From Bacteroidetes bacterium OLB10 (GTDB lineage Bacteria > Bacteroidota > Bacteroidia > AKYH767-A > OLB10), in contig LNBX01000048.1 of assembly GCA_001567275.1 (NCBI GenBank), positions 109,235 through 173,234 on the forward strand: 64,000 bases of DNA, given 5' to 3'. Positions 8,860 through 18,993 of this stretch are shown here, piece after piece (the stretch's first letter is position 1; each line of letters starts with the position of its first letter). Both the position numbers and the translations under genes were made by a program. The notes under the pieces were generated by a model. It worked only from the letters and a program-made list of their open reading frames with translations. It had not been told where the DNA came from and made no database searches.

Positions 8860-10209
8860 ATGTTGGAATTACCTGCTGATTTTTTATCAATGCTTCCGCT
8901 TTCGGAAGAAGAGAAAGAGAAGTTTGTTCTTTCTTTAAATGAACCGTCTGTATCTTCTATACGTAAAAATCCACTAAAGAAAGTAACCTTACCTGAGGGC
9001 AATCCTGTTGCATGGAGTCGCTATGGATATTATCTGCCGCAGCGTCCAGTGTTTACATTAGATCCATTATTTCATTCAGGTGCATATTACGTGCAGGAAG
9101 CGAGCAGCATGTTTATAGAACAGGTCATCATGCAACTGTCGTTGGATGAAAAACCAATTCGCATACTTGATGCCTGTGCATCACCGGGAGGCAAAACCAC
9201 CCATTTGCTTTCGCTGCTGCATAGGGAGTCATTGATTGTTGCCAATGAATCTATCCGCTCGCGCCAACAGGCATTGATACATAATGTGTGCAAATGGGGA
9301 TACAACAATATAGTAGTTACACAAACCGATGTAAGCCGTTTTGCATCATTAGCAGGATATTTTGATGTGATACTTTGTGATGCTCCCTGCTCAGGCGAGG
9401 GATTGTTCCGGAAAGATACGCAAGCTACAAAATTGTGGAGCAAAGAAAATGTGATGCACTGTGCATTGCGCCAACAACGGATAGTTAATGATTTGTGGCC
9501 TGCACTAAAGCAAGGAGGCTTATTTATTTATTCAACTTGCACTTACAACGAAGAAGAAAACGAAAAAAATATTTCACATTTTGTGAATGAGCTGGATGCT
9601 GATTGCATAAAACTGTATATTGAAAATTTTAACGGTGTGAAAGAACATATCCAAGATAAAGTAATCACTTATCGTTTTTCACCTCACAAAATACAAGGAG
9701 AAGGTTTTACTTTAAGCGTACTTCGCAAAAACAACAGCGAAGAAAAATCTCTGTACAACAAAAGCAGCAAGGTTGAGGAAGTCAATGCGAATATCCGTAA
9801 ACAGGCAGGCAACTATATTCTTAATGCTGATGAGTCTTATTTTTTTATGCATCAGCAGTCTGTACGATTTTTTCCTCTTTCGCTGAAAAGGGATTTGGCA
9901 TTACTCACCGGAATGAATATTACACATGCAGGCACAGCCATTGCCACCATCAAAGGTAAAGACTGGATTCCCTCAGTGGAACTGGCATTGTCCACAGCAC
10001 TCAATACTGACGTTAACACGGAAGCGGTTGACAAGGAAACTGCATTACGTTTGCTCAAAGGCGATACACAACTTGAAACTGCTCATCCTGAAGGATACAT
10101 ACTGGTAACTTATCAGCAATTACCACTCATGTTTGTTAAAAAAACAGGCAGACGCATCAACCATCTTTATCCGCGGGAGTGGTATATTCGCATGAAGCTT
10201 GAACAATGA
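8860..10209 (+). CDS. RsmF-like rRNA (cytosine-C5)-methyltransferase
   Basis: 449 residues of the NOL1/NOP2/Sun family. The S-adenosylmethionine motif is LDACASPGGKTTHL, and the two conserved cysteines lie in DAPCSGEGLFRK and YSTCTYNEEENE. The C-terminal 150 residues resemble the RsmF extension and a PUA-like RNA-binding end (final block GRRINHLYPREWYIR). The enzyme should place a C5-methyl group on a 16S rRNA cytosine. The 48-base gap after the response regulator makes cotranscription possible. Substrate specificity is inferred from the family. Confidence 0.88.
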   Translation: MLELPADFLSMLPLSEEEKEKFVLSLNEPSVSSIRKNPLKKVTLPEGNPVAWSRYGYYLPQRPVFTLDPLFHSGAYYVQEASSMFIEQVIMQLSLDEKPIRILDACASPGGKTTHLLSLLHRESLIVANESIRSRQQALIHNVCKWGYNNIVVTQTDVSRFASLAGYFDVILCDAPCSGEGLFRKDTQATKLWSKENVMHCALRQQRIVNDLWPALKQGGLFIYSTCTYNEEENEKNISHFVNELDADCIKLYIENFNGVKEHIQDKVITYRFSPHKIQGEGFTLSVLRKNNSEEKSLYNKSSKVEEVNANIRKQAGNYILNADESYFFMHQQSVRFFPLSLKRDLALLTGMNITHAGTAIATIKGKDWIPSVELALSTALNTDVNTEAVDKETALRLLKGDTQLETAHPEGYILVTYQQLPLMFVKKTGRRINHLYPREWYIRMKLEQ

Positions 10210-10237
10210 TTTACACATAAGTTAAAAATCTGCACAG

Positions 10238-12344
10238 GTGAATCAGAAGAAAAAAGATAAAAAGGTAATTATTAGAAAAGAAGAAACACCTAAGGGAACC
10301 GAAACCCGTAAACTCATAAGGTGGCTTTCCTTATTGCTACCGGTGCTGGCATTTGCGCTGTACGCCAATACTCTTGGCAGCGATTACACCGTTGATGACG
10401 GAACCGTCATGCAGAATAATAAAATTGTAAAGAAAGGAGTAAGCGCCATCCCTGAAATACTTACCACCCCCTATCGCAAAGGATTCTGGGACAGAAATGA
10501 GAGTTTGTACAGACCATTATCAGTAGTGATGTTTGCAATAGAATGGCAATTAGCTCCCGAAAATCCCATGCCGGGCCATATCATCAATGTGGCGCTTTAT
10601 ATGCTGACTGCATTTTTACTGTTTCGGTTTTTGTTGCTGTTGTTTAACCAAAATATACTTTTAGCTTTCAGTGTTGCACTGTTGTATATTGTGCATCCCA
10701 TACACACCGAAGTGGTTGCCAATATCAAAAGCCGCGATGAAATATTATGCTTTCTGTTTATCATACTTTCCTTCCATCAGTTTTTGAAAGGGTTGCAAAA
10801 CAATAAACTTTCACATCATGTATATGCAGCTGTGTTTTTCTTTTTGTCACTCATGTCAAAGGAAAGTTCTATTACCTGTGTGGCTATATTTCCGCTGCTT
10901 GCGTATTTTGTTCAGTCGAAGAAACCGTTAGAGAGTCTTCGTTCTTCCATCATTGTCTGGTGTGCAGCACTTGTTTATTTAGGAGTCAGATTTATGGTGC
11001 TTAAGGGAGTTACCAACTTTACGGAAATTCTGCCAATCAACAACTCACTTGTAAATGCTACAACAATTACTGACAGGCTTGCTACAGCCATTATGATATT
11101 AGGCAAATATTTATGGCTTCTTATAATACCTCAACCTCTCTCTTTTGATTACTCTTTCAACACTTTTCCGATAGTTGGTTTAGGAAACGTGCGTTCATTG
11201 GCAGCATTATTGGCTTATTTGATTATTGGCATCTATGCTATACGCAGTTTTGCAAAACGTAATCTGGCTGGCTTCGGGTTGGCATTTTTATTAATCACCC
11301 TCAGCATTGTAAGCAATATATTTTTCCTGATAGAGTCGGTAATGGCTGAACGATTTACCTATCTGCCTTCGCTGGGAATATGCATTGCAGGAGTTGTGTT
11401 GTTAGCTCAATGGCTTAAAGTACAATACAAAGGAAGCAACTTCGTAAATGTGTCGTCCGTAATTTCTTCCAACAAAACTTTTTTTTGTTATTTTATTTTC
11501 TATTTCGTTTTTATACTCTGTAAAAACCATAGCACGTAACTTCGACTGGAAAAACAATCTTACATTATTGGCTACAGATGTAAAAACCTGCCCTGAGAGT
11601 GCTCGCATACGCTATGCCTACGGAAGTGCCATACTGATAGAGCAGGCTCTTAAAGAAAAAGACCATGATAAAAAAATGAACCTGCTTGACAGAAGCATTG
11701 AGCAACTGGAAAAAGGTGTTGCCATACTGCCAACTTACTCAGAAGCATATTACCATCTGGGAATTGCTTATAAAGAACGAGAAAATTATCCAAAAGCCAT
11801 TGCTGCTTTTGAGCAGGCAGCAAAACATAAAACCTTTACCGACCCGCAGTTTTTTGTGTCATGGGGTGTAGCATGTGGCAAAGCAGGAATGTATGATCAA
11901 AGTATAAAAGCCCTGAATCATGCTATTGACCTTGATCCTAAAACAACGGATGCTTACTTGAATCTTGGTGTATTTTATGATGAGATGAAAAGGTATGATG
12001 ATGCCATCAGCAGCCTGAAAACTGCACTTAAACTCGATTCATCCTCGTACAATGCTTGTTACAACATGGGTAATACGTATGCACATAAAAATAATTTTAC
12101 TGAAGCCATTAAATGGTATAAAAAAACACTGGAGCTGAATCCATCCAACGAAGATGCTGTGAATAATATTGGCAACAGCTATGCTGCCATGCAGGATTAC
12201 ACCAATGCCATTATCTATTTCCGAAAAGCAATAGAAATAAATCCATCCAATTCAAAAGCGCTGAACAACCTTGGCATAACTCTGATTATGACAGGAAACA
12301 GAGAGGAAGGAGAAAAGTATGTGCAACAGGCCAGACAGCATTGA
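10238..12344 (+). CDS. TMTC-like membrane TPR protein (frameshifted)
   Basis: The GTG start at 10238 opens a frame with multiple membrane helices and the N-terminal block YANTLGSDYTVDD, typical of the DUF1736/TMTC-like GT-C fold. It stops at 11539. The continuation lies in the next frame: after a T8 run (11479-11486), dropping one T gives TFFVILFSISFLYSVKT, then WKNNLTLLATDVKTCPESA, the usual junction into the TPR part. Six or so TPR units fill the remaining 230 residues. The repaired protein would be about 701 residues. Such proteins are predicted membrane glycosyltransferases that act on exported proteins; the substrate here is unknown. The break may be a sequencing error or a real slippage tract. 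Confidence 0.8.
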
Positions 12345-12405
12345 CAAATTGTGCCCGTTTCTTAGAGAAAAATCTTATTTACAAACGAATGGCTTAAGCC
12401 CTGTT

Positions 12406-13020
12406 TCAGCTCAACTGCCTTTCATATTTTCCATCAGGCAACTTCGTAAATCCCAGAAGGGTTATAAATTTTGCATGACCGGGGTGTGTTACTTTATCAT
12501 AGCTGATTTTTTTCACACCCTGTGCAAGAAGTTTTTCCTTTTCCTGACCAAAAATAAACCGGCCTACTTTATAATCTCTGTATTTGGGTATGGTATAATT
12601 TATCAGCACGTTTGCCTCTCCTTCACCCTTCATTCTGAAGATAAATAAATTGGCAACAGTGAGGTCGCGCAAGGTAACAAAAGCTTTATCTGTTGAATCG
12701 GGCTGATGTGTAAAATTCGGAAAATAAGATTCAATATCTTTTTTATTACGTTTGATAAAACATGAAATCAGCTCATCATGAGTGCCTATCTGTAATAAAT
12801 CGAAAGCCTCCTGTATCTTATACAAACGAACCATCTGGATGATATTTATGACAAGCAAAATACCATTTGCAATAACTACAGGCATGGCATCAATCATTAA
12901 CCCGTAAATAATAAAAGTTACCTGCCCGCCAAGGCTATACCATCTGAACTTAAAAGCACTGGAGACTACCAGTGAGGCAGCAAGAAAAGCTGATGCAAGA
13001 TAACCTATGAATAATGCCAA
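12406..13020 (-). CDS. Membrane protein with YgjV-like N-terminus and an unassigned soluble domain
   Basis: 204 residues. The first ~70 residues form three probable membrane helices (FIGYLASAFLAASLVVSSA; VTFIIYGLMIDAMPVVIANG; NGILLVINIIQMVRLY) similar in pattern to YgjV-type inner-membrane proteins. The remaining ~130 residues are soluble, with alternating strands and helices ending in KFITLLGFTKLPDGKYERQL; the tail resembles the last strands of a GNAT acyltransferase, but I do not see a convincing acetyl-CoA loop. It is convergent with the TMTC gene (61 bases apart). Function unknown. Confidence 0.65.
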   Translation of the reverse strand: MALFIGYLASAFLAASLVVSSAFKFRWYSLGGQVTFIIYGLMIDAMPVVIANGILLVINIIQMVRLYKIQEAFDLLQIGTHDELISCFIKRNKKDIESYFPNFTHQPDSTDKAFVTLRDLTVANLFIFRMKGEGEANVLINYTIPKYRDYKVGRFIFGQEKEKLLAQGVKKISYDKVTHPGHAKFITLLGFTKLPDGKYERQLS

Positions 13021-13146
13021 GAGATTCTTACTTTATTTAAATGCAAATACCAATAAAATTTTCTGTAATAAAAACCGAGTGTATTCAGTGTATTAAAACA
13101 ATAAAACACTGAAAAAAAACAATACTAAAAATAAAGTTATCAATCC

Positions 13147-14184
13147 TTATTTTATATCCCACACTTCACTTCCTTTGAGAAGTTTATCAAGGTTTCCTTT
13201 GCCTTTAGCAGCAATAACCTGATTCACCTGGTCTTCCATCACATCTTCGTAGCATGGTCTGTCTTCTTCGTAAAACACTCCAAACGGACGAGGATAATGG
13301 CCTTCTTTTTCAGGACTATCGAAGAAGCGAGAAAGAATTCCTGCTTTCACACGATCGGATGTATCATGAACCCAAATATCATTTATGCTGTTGCCATTTT
13401 CATTGATATTTACAACCACAGGTTTGAATCCATCGAGCTTAATTCCTAACTCATTATTCTGTCCAAACAACAATGGCTTGCCACTTTCAACAAACAGTGC
13501 TTCCTGTTTTTTGGTAGCTTTTTCAGTAAACATTTCGAAAGTGCCATCATTAAACACATTGCAGTTCTGATATATTTCAAGGAATGAAGTTCCTTTGTGT
13601 GCAGCTGATTTGCGAAGCATATCTTTAAGATGCACAGGATCTCTGTCCATACTGCGTGCAATGAATGTTCCATCGGCACCCATAGCAAGTGCAATAGGGT
13701 TGAACGGATGGTCAATAGAACCGTATGGTGTTGACTTGGTAACTTTTCCTTCTTCGGATGTTGGAGAGTACTGACCCTTTGTCAATCCATAAATCTGGTT
13801 GTTAAAAAGAAGCACATTTACATTGAGGTTTCTTCGCATGAGGTGAATGAAATGGTTTCCACCAATTGACATAGAGTCACCATCACCTGTAACAATCCAA
13901 ACACTGAGGTCCTTGCGTGTTGCTCTTAATCCGCTTGCAATGGCAGTAGCCCGTCCGTGAATGGAGTGCATGCCATACGTTTCCATATAATACGGAAAGC
14001 GTGATGAGCAACCGATACCGGAGATAAAAACAAATTTCTCACGCGGTATTCCAAGTTCCGGAATAACGGTTTGCACTTGTTTTAATATAGAATAATCACC
14101 GCATCCGGGGCACCATCTTACTTCCTGATCGGTAACGAGTTCTTTTGAGGTAAATAATGGAGCCGAAGTTGTTGCTGTATCCAT
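13147..14184 (-). CDS. korB: 2-oxoacid:ferredoxin oxidoreductase, beta subunit
   Basis: 345 residues. It has CPGCGDYSILKQ at the N-terminus, GIGCSSRFPYY, and the thiamine-diphosphate motif GDGDSMSIGGNH followed by NNQIYGLTKGQYSPTS. These are the hallmarks of KorB, the subunit that binds thiamine diphosphate and one Fe-S cluster. With the alpha subunit encoded upstream it oxidises 2-oxoglutarate (or a related 2-oxoacid) to the acyl-CoA with reduction of ferredoxin, a step of the TCA cycle in many Bacteroidota. It lies 45 bases after the alpha gene, so the two form an operon. Confidence 0.95.
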   Translation of the reverse strand: MDTATTSAPLFTSKELVTDQEVRWCPGCGDYSILKQVQTVIPELGIPREKFVFISGIGCSSRFPYYMETYGMHSIHGRATAIASGLRATRKDLSVWIVTGDGDSMSIGGNHFIHLMRRNLNVNVLLFNNQIYGLTKGQYSPTSEEGKVTKSTPYGSIDHPFNPIALAMGADGTFIARSMDRDPVHLKDMLRKSAAHKGTSFLEIYQNCNVFNDGTFEMFTEKATKKQEALFVESGKPLLFGQNNELGIKLDGFKPVVVNINENGNSINDIWVHDTSDRVKAGILSRFFDSPEKEGHYPRPFGVFYEEDRPCYEDVMEDQVNQVIAAKGKGNLDKLLKGSEVWDIK

Positions 14185-14229
14185 GTTTGTTTTTATTAAT
14201 TCAGTTAAATAATTTTTATAACGTACTGC

Positions 14230-16071
14230 CTATTTACACAGTTCAACGATTTTATCTTTAATTTCACCTGCAGAGAAAGGAATACCCATGATTTTATTTA
14301 ATCCAATAGCAGGGACAAAGTATTTATCGCGTAAAACTTTCAGCAACTGTCCTGTATTCATTTCAGGAATCAATACTTTATCGTAGTTAAACAACATTTC
14401 ACCTAAATTCTTAGGGAAAGGTTTCAGGTAAGTAATTTGCGCATGTGCTACATCATATCCCTCGCTGCGAGCCATTTTACAGGCAGTTTTTATAGCACCA
14501 TAAGTACTTCCCCATCCTACCACAAGCAGTTTACCTTTTTCAGGTCCTGAATCAAGTGTTTGTTGAGGAATATAATCAGCAATTTTTTCAACCTTGGATT
14601 CGCGCATACGCACCATGAACTGATGGTTATCGCTGTCGTAGCTGATGTTGCCTGTTTCGTGTTGCTTTTCTAATCCGCCAATTCTGTGCTCTAATCCTTT
14701 GGTTCCGGGTAAAGCCCATGGGCGTGAAAGTTTTTCATCTCTTTTATATGGCAGAAAATGCTCACCGTTTTTCTCTGTAGCAAATTTTACATCAATTTTC
14801 TTTAAGTCTGCTGATGTAGGATACTGCCATGGCTCTGCACCATTAGCTATATATCCATCCGAAAGCATCATTACCGGAGTCATGTGTTCAAGCGCTATGC
14901 GGCACGCTTCGAATGCAGTATAAAAACAATTTCCGGGAGAATAAGCAGCAATCACCGGCATTGGTGCCTCACCGTTTCTTCCGTATAAAGCCTGAAGTAA
15001 ATCACTTTGTTCTGTTTTTGTTGGCAAACCGGTAGAAGGTCCTCCTCGCTGCACATTGATAACTACCAATGGAATCTCGAGCATGATGGCCAAACCCATT
15101 GCTTCACCTTTGAGCGCAATACCAGGTCCTGACGAAGTAGTTACAGCGAGTGATCCTCCGAAAGATGCACCAATAGCTGTACAAATTCCTGCAATTTCGT
15201 CTTCAGCCTGAAATGTTTTTACACCGAAAGATTTATGTTTTGACAATTCGTGCAATATATCAGATGCCGGAGTTATAGGATAAGTTCCAACAAATAATGG
15301 AATACCTGCCTGATGGGAAGCAGCTACCAATCCGATAGCAGTTGCCTGATTGCCCATGATGTTGCGATAAGAACCTGTGGCCATTTTTGCAGGCTGCACC
15401 TGATATCTGGTTCTGAAAGTTTCAGTTGTATCGCCATAGTTGTATCCTGCTCTAAGCACTTTCAGGTTGGCATCGAGTATAGCAGGCTTCTTACCGAATT
15501 TATCCTCGAGAAATTTAATGGTAATGTCCAATGAACGGTTATACATCCAGTATAAGAATCCAAGAACAAACATGTTCTTGGCACGGTCAATTTCTTTGGT
15601 ACCAAGACCTGAATCCACCAGAGCAGCACGGGTCATTTTGGTCACGTCCATGGTGATTACATTAAACTTTCCTAATGTATCATCTTCCAAAGGACTTTTA
15701 CCATCAGGATAATTGGCAAGACGTAAATTTTTAGGATCGAAACCATCGCTGTTGGCTATGATAATTCCGCCTTCTTTCAGATTCTTAAGATTAGCTTTCA
15801 ATGCTGCAGCATTCATTGCCACCAGCACATCACATTTATCTCCGGGAGTATAAATATTTACACTGCCAAAATGTAATTGATAACCTGATACACCTGCAAG
15901 TGTGCCTTGAGGTGCACGAATTTCTGCCGGAAAATCGGGAAAAGTACTCAGATCGTTACCAAAAAGTGCAGCAGTATTGGTAAACTGTGTACCCGTAAGC
16001 TGCATACCATCACCTGAATCACCTGCAAATTTTATTATAACCTGCTCTAAAACTTCATTCTGTTTTTCCAT
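14230..16071 (-). CDS. korA: 2-oxoacid:ferredoxin oxidoreductase, alpha subunit (gamma-alpha fusion)
   Basis: 613 residues. Residues ~10-190 are the gamma domain ([16 protein letters not shown] at the start). From ~220 comes the pyrimidine-binding alpha domain ([55 protein letters not shown]), followed by the transketolase C-terminal-like domain ([13 protein letters not shown]). This fused arrangement is usual for KorA in Bacteroidota. Its promoter box is at 16095-16102, and korB follows in the same transcript. Confidence 0.95.
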   Translation of the reverse strand: MEKQNEVLEQVIIKFAGDSGDGMQLTGTQFTNTAALFGNDLSTFPDFPAEIRAPQGTLAGVSGYQLHFGSVNIYTPGDKCDVLVAMNAAALKANLKNLKEGGIIIANSDGFDPKNLRLANYPDGKSPLEDDTLGKFNVITMDVTKMTRAALVDSGLGTKEIDRAKNMFVLGFLYWMYNRSLDITIKFLEDKFGKKPAILDANLKVLRAGYNYGDTTETFRTRYQVQPAKMATGSYRNIMGNQATAIGLVAASHQAGIPLFVGTYPITPASDILHELSKHKSFGVKTFQAEDEIAGICTAIGASFGGSLAVTTSSGPGIALKGEAMGLAIMLEIPLVVINVQRGGPSTGLPTKTEQSDLLQALYGRNGEAPMPVIAAYSPGNCFYTAFEACRIALEHMTPVMMLSDGYIANGAEPWQYPTSADLKKIDVKFATEKNGEHFLPYKRDEKLSRPWALPGTKGLEHRIGGLEKQHETGNISYDSDNHQFMVRMRESKVEKIADYIPQQTLDSGPEKGKLLVVGWGSTYGAIKTACKMARSEGYDVAHAQITYLKPFPKNLGEMLFNYDKVLIPEMNTGQLLKVLRDKYFVPAIGLNKIMGIPFSAGEIKDKIVELCK

Positions 16072-16094
16072 TATAACAACAAATTTTTCAAATA

Positions 16095-16102
16095 CAAAAG
16101 TA
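16095..16102 (-). promoter_or_regulatory. -7 box of the korAB promoter
   Basis: On the minus strand the sequence is TACTTTTG, an exact TAnnTTTG match, 23 bases before the korA ATG at 16071. No clear TTTG -33 partner was found. Confidence 0.5.
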
Positions 16103-16161
16103 TAATATTAAGCGATAAGTTTTAGCTATTATTCTGACAATTTATAAACTGCTTTTCACAG

Positions 16162-16767
16162 CTAAAACCGGTATCCTATAGAAAAGCTAAGCAATTGATA
16201 GAAGCCCACATAAAATGTCTCTGACCTGGTATCGGAATTGCCCTCTATCACAGGAATGTCATTTACTTTTTTAAAATTAAAGTGATACAAAGCAGGTGCA
16301 ATTTTAGTTGAAAACACAAACCTGTCGAACGGCACATAATAACAGCCCAAAACAACTGCTATTCCTGTATTATGATAATTGCGCAAAGCACCGTTATCAT
16401 ACGCTCTTTTATTTACTATATGAAACAAGGTTGAACCATATAACAATCCAAATACAGGTTTGGTAGAACCCGCCAGAAAACCTGCATGAAAACCATAACG
16501 GGTAACACCATCCTTAGCTGGAAACAAAAAGTTGATACCTGCCAGTGCACGAACTCTTTCACCGGCAACAATAGAATAAGTAATACTTTCATGCATCAAA
16601 AATTCCTGCCCCTGAGGTTTATTTATGTAAGGAATGATTCTGCTTACTGTGATATCAATGCCGTTATACCGTTGCTTATGGTGTCCGTTAATACGCTGTG
16701 CCTGCAGATTAAGTGGAATACTTAACCACAAAAACATACCTGCCAAAACCAAGCTGATGAAATTCAT
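16162..16767 (-). CDS. Predicted outer-membrane protein, function unknown
   Basis: 201 residues from the ATG at 16767, which gives the signal peptide MNFISLVLAGMFLWLSIPL ending LQAQ. An upstream in-frame start at 16821 would add 18 residues ahead of that signal and is less likely. The mature chain is rich in alternating hydrophobic and polar residues (YGFHAGFLAGSTKPVFGLLY) and ends in an aromatic residue (LLSFSIGYRF), as in small beta-barrels. A CAnnTTTG box (CATCTTTG) lies about 20 bases upstream of the start. I do not recognise a named family. Confidence 0.65.
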   Translation of the reverse strand: MNFISLVLAGMFLWLSIPLNLQAQRINGHHKQRYNGIDITVSRIIPYINKPQGQEFLMHESITYSIVAGERVRALAGINFLFPAKDGVTRYGFHAGFLAGSTKPVFGLLYGSTLFHIVNKRAYDNGALRNYHNTGIAVVLGCYYVPFDRFVFSTKIAPALYHFNFKKVNDIPVIEGNSDTRSETFYVGFYQLLSFSIGYRF

Positions 16768-16833
16768 ACGGAATTTTTCTGGAAGTACAAAGATGCATAA
16801 TTTGAGGTAATGAGAATGCACCGGAATCTACTT

Positions 16834-18274
16834 CTATTTATATGCAGGGCAGTGCCCGCCTTTGCCCTTTTTGAATCTTATATTGTCGTATATATCACTG
16901 GTGTATTTAAACCCAAAATAAAAATCGAGGCCATTCATTTCGTACAATCCCGGCCACCATCCGAGATTATCAGTTCCGAGCACAAACCATTTATAACGAA
17001 AAGCTAATCCTGCTCTGAAAAAATTATACTGATATAATGATAGAGGCAAACTAACCTCAACTCTTCTTGTTTCAAACCGAGGTGTTAATGCAACCTGAGA
17101 AGGACGTATTACACTTTTGTCAAAAATCTGAATATTCTGAATGACGGTAAGGTTCAGATAAAATTTAGGCGTAATACTCCAGTCGGCCTGACCACTGATA
17201 GCTGCCGGAAGAATCATTGTAAATCCGTTGCCGGCTTGCGATTTGGTTGCATCATTATAGAGATGATAACTGAATGCTGAATCTATAGATGCTACGTCTT
17301 TAAATTTCGTTGTGTCGAAACCGGGCCATTGTGCAGTGCTGTTATTCAGTTCAAATTTGCGTGCATTCTCCGAGAAGTGGATAAATCCAATATCCATAAG
17401 CGATAAGCCTAAACGCACATCATACTTTTTAAGCTTAACACCTGACATTCCGGGTTTATAGGCTTGCGCTATGTAGTTATAAAAATGTTGTATTCCTAAA
17501 TTAAATGATGCGCCCATACCTCTTGGATGCAGATAATTTTTTTCTACTCTGTAAGGGATTGCGTGTCCGTAACTGATATCTTCTCCGCGAATCAATAATA
17601 AAGATTCATCTACGAAAGTATAGTCGAACATTGATGAGTTCAGATATACTCCACTCATGCCCAACAGAAAATTAAGTGTAGCCCCACCTGTTGTAATATT
17701 CTGTTGCTTCTTACGAATTGTCTTAGCCATGGTGAAACCACCTTCAGCGTAAACCAAAGCTCCCAAATTAAATGCAGTAGATTTCCATGGAACTTTTTGC
17801 TGTGGAGTATAATCAGAGCCTTCCCAGAAAAATTTTGCCAGATGATAAGGCACATTGGTTGCGCTTATCTGACTTCGCAATGAAAAATGTACTCCAAAAG
17901 CAATGTCATCATTTCGCCAAACTGCAGAGGGGCCTTTCAACAAAACTGAGCCAAAAGCATTTTTAGGAGGTTTGGTATAATGATCACTGAAGTCTTCGTG
18001 CAACAAAGGTGCTAACCGTGCAAATTTACCTGTTGGTATGTCTGATGCAGGAAAATAAATGTAATCGTTCTGCAAAAAAATATCACCGGAAAGAATATTA
18101 AACTCGAAACGGTAAGGCATTACTGCAATAGAGGCCGGATTCATTTCAATACCCATATTTCCTGCGAAATTGCTATGAGCAATTCCGTTCATTTCCTGAG
18201 CAAATACCTTTTTCCCTGTCAGCAGAAGAACAGTAATAAAAAAAATATCGCAACAAAATCCGGGAGGAAGTCAT
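16834..18274 (-). CDS. DUF5723-type outer-membrane protein (frameshifted within the signal peptide)
   Basis: The main frame (452 residues from 18192) begins MNGIAHSNFAGNMGIEMNPAS, matching the start of mature DUF5723-like Bacteroidota proteins, and has no signal peptide. Upstream, an ATG at 18274 opens another frame that joins the first if one base is removed from a T8 run (A8 on the plus strand, 18238-18245). The joined start reads MTSSRILLRYFFITVLLLTG, then KKVFAQ, an ideal signal peptide. The mature protein is about 450 residues of barrel-like strands (AGLAFRYKWFVLGTDN). Function unknown; it may be related to envelope assembly or motility, which is inference. Confidence 0.75.
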
Positions 18275-18428
18275 TTTAAGTTATGAGTGCCAAATAAATA
18301 ACAGTCTGAATATAATTCGGTTTATAAAAGAGCGGCAAAATTATATTTTCATTCATACTGATGAAGTATAAATTATGAACGGTCATTACAGCTTCATATT
18401 ATTTCATTATTTAATGCATTTTTGCAGC

Positions 18429-18896
18429 ATGAATTTCCGGCATTTTAAAATTTCAGTGTGTTGTTTCTTACTGTTTATATTGCAAGCATGCACAACTGAT
18501 CAGAATCAAAAATCACTTAACAATCTGGATTGGCTTATAGGTACCTGGCAAGGACAGTCGCGAAGTGGCAATGTGTTTTATGAAGAGTGGATCAAATCAA
18601 GTCCAAAGGAATTTATCAATCATAATTATCATTTCGAAAATGATTTAAAAATAAAAGGAGGTTCTTCAAAAATTATTCTGCAAGGTGAAGAGATTTATTA
18701 CATAAACGACACTGACTCCAGCAAACAACTACGTTGGAAAGCTATAGACATTCAGCCTGCATCTGTCACTTTCGGAAATGATTCTATCAAACCTTATAAT
18801 CGCATTTCTTTTTCATTGTCTTCACAAAATACATGGGATGCCAAGCTCACAGGTGTTAAAGACACCATCACTTATTCCCTGAAAAGAATTCGTTGA
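18429..18896 (+). CDS. Small lipoprotein, DUF6265-like
   Basis: 155 residues from the ATG at 18429. The signal peptide ends in ILQAC, a lipobox. The body opens with LDWLIGTWQGQS and YEEWIK, the pattern of DUF6265-type lipocalin-like proteins, and closes with a beta-rich tail. The frame is open to 18375, but the upstream extension would displace the signal peptide. A CATTTTTG box at 18417-18424 lies directly before the ATG, which would give an almost leaderless transcript. Ligand unknown. Confidence 0.75.
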   Translation: MNFRHFKISVCCFLLFILQACTTDQNQKSLNNLDWLIGTWQGQSRSGNVFYEEWIKSSPKEFINHNYHFENDLKIKGGSSKIILQGEEIYYINDTDSSKQLRWKAIDIQPASVTFGNDSIKPYNRISFSLSSQNTWDAKLTGVKDTITYSLKRIR

Positions 18897-18993
18897 ATGC
18901 GAGAACAATAAGATTATTAACCGACAGAAAATATTAACCCGCTTTTCTGCATTTTTGCACTTTCATTTAAATTAAATTTCTGACGACATTCGT

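Noticed and set aside
11479..11486. Programmed ribosomal frameshift at T8 in the TMTC gene
   Set aside because: No downstream pseudoknot or conserved need for two products is seen, and similar breaks occur in unrelated genes, so a common homopolymer cause is simpler.
12345..12405. Small palindrome GGCTTAAGCC as a terminator
   Set aside because: The stem is only five bases and no T run follows.
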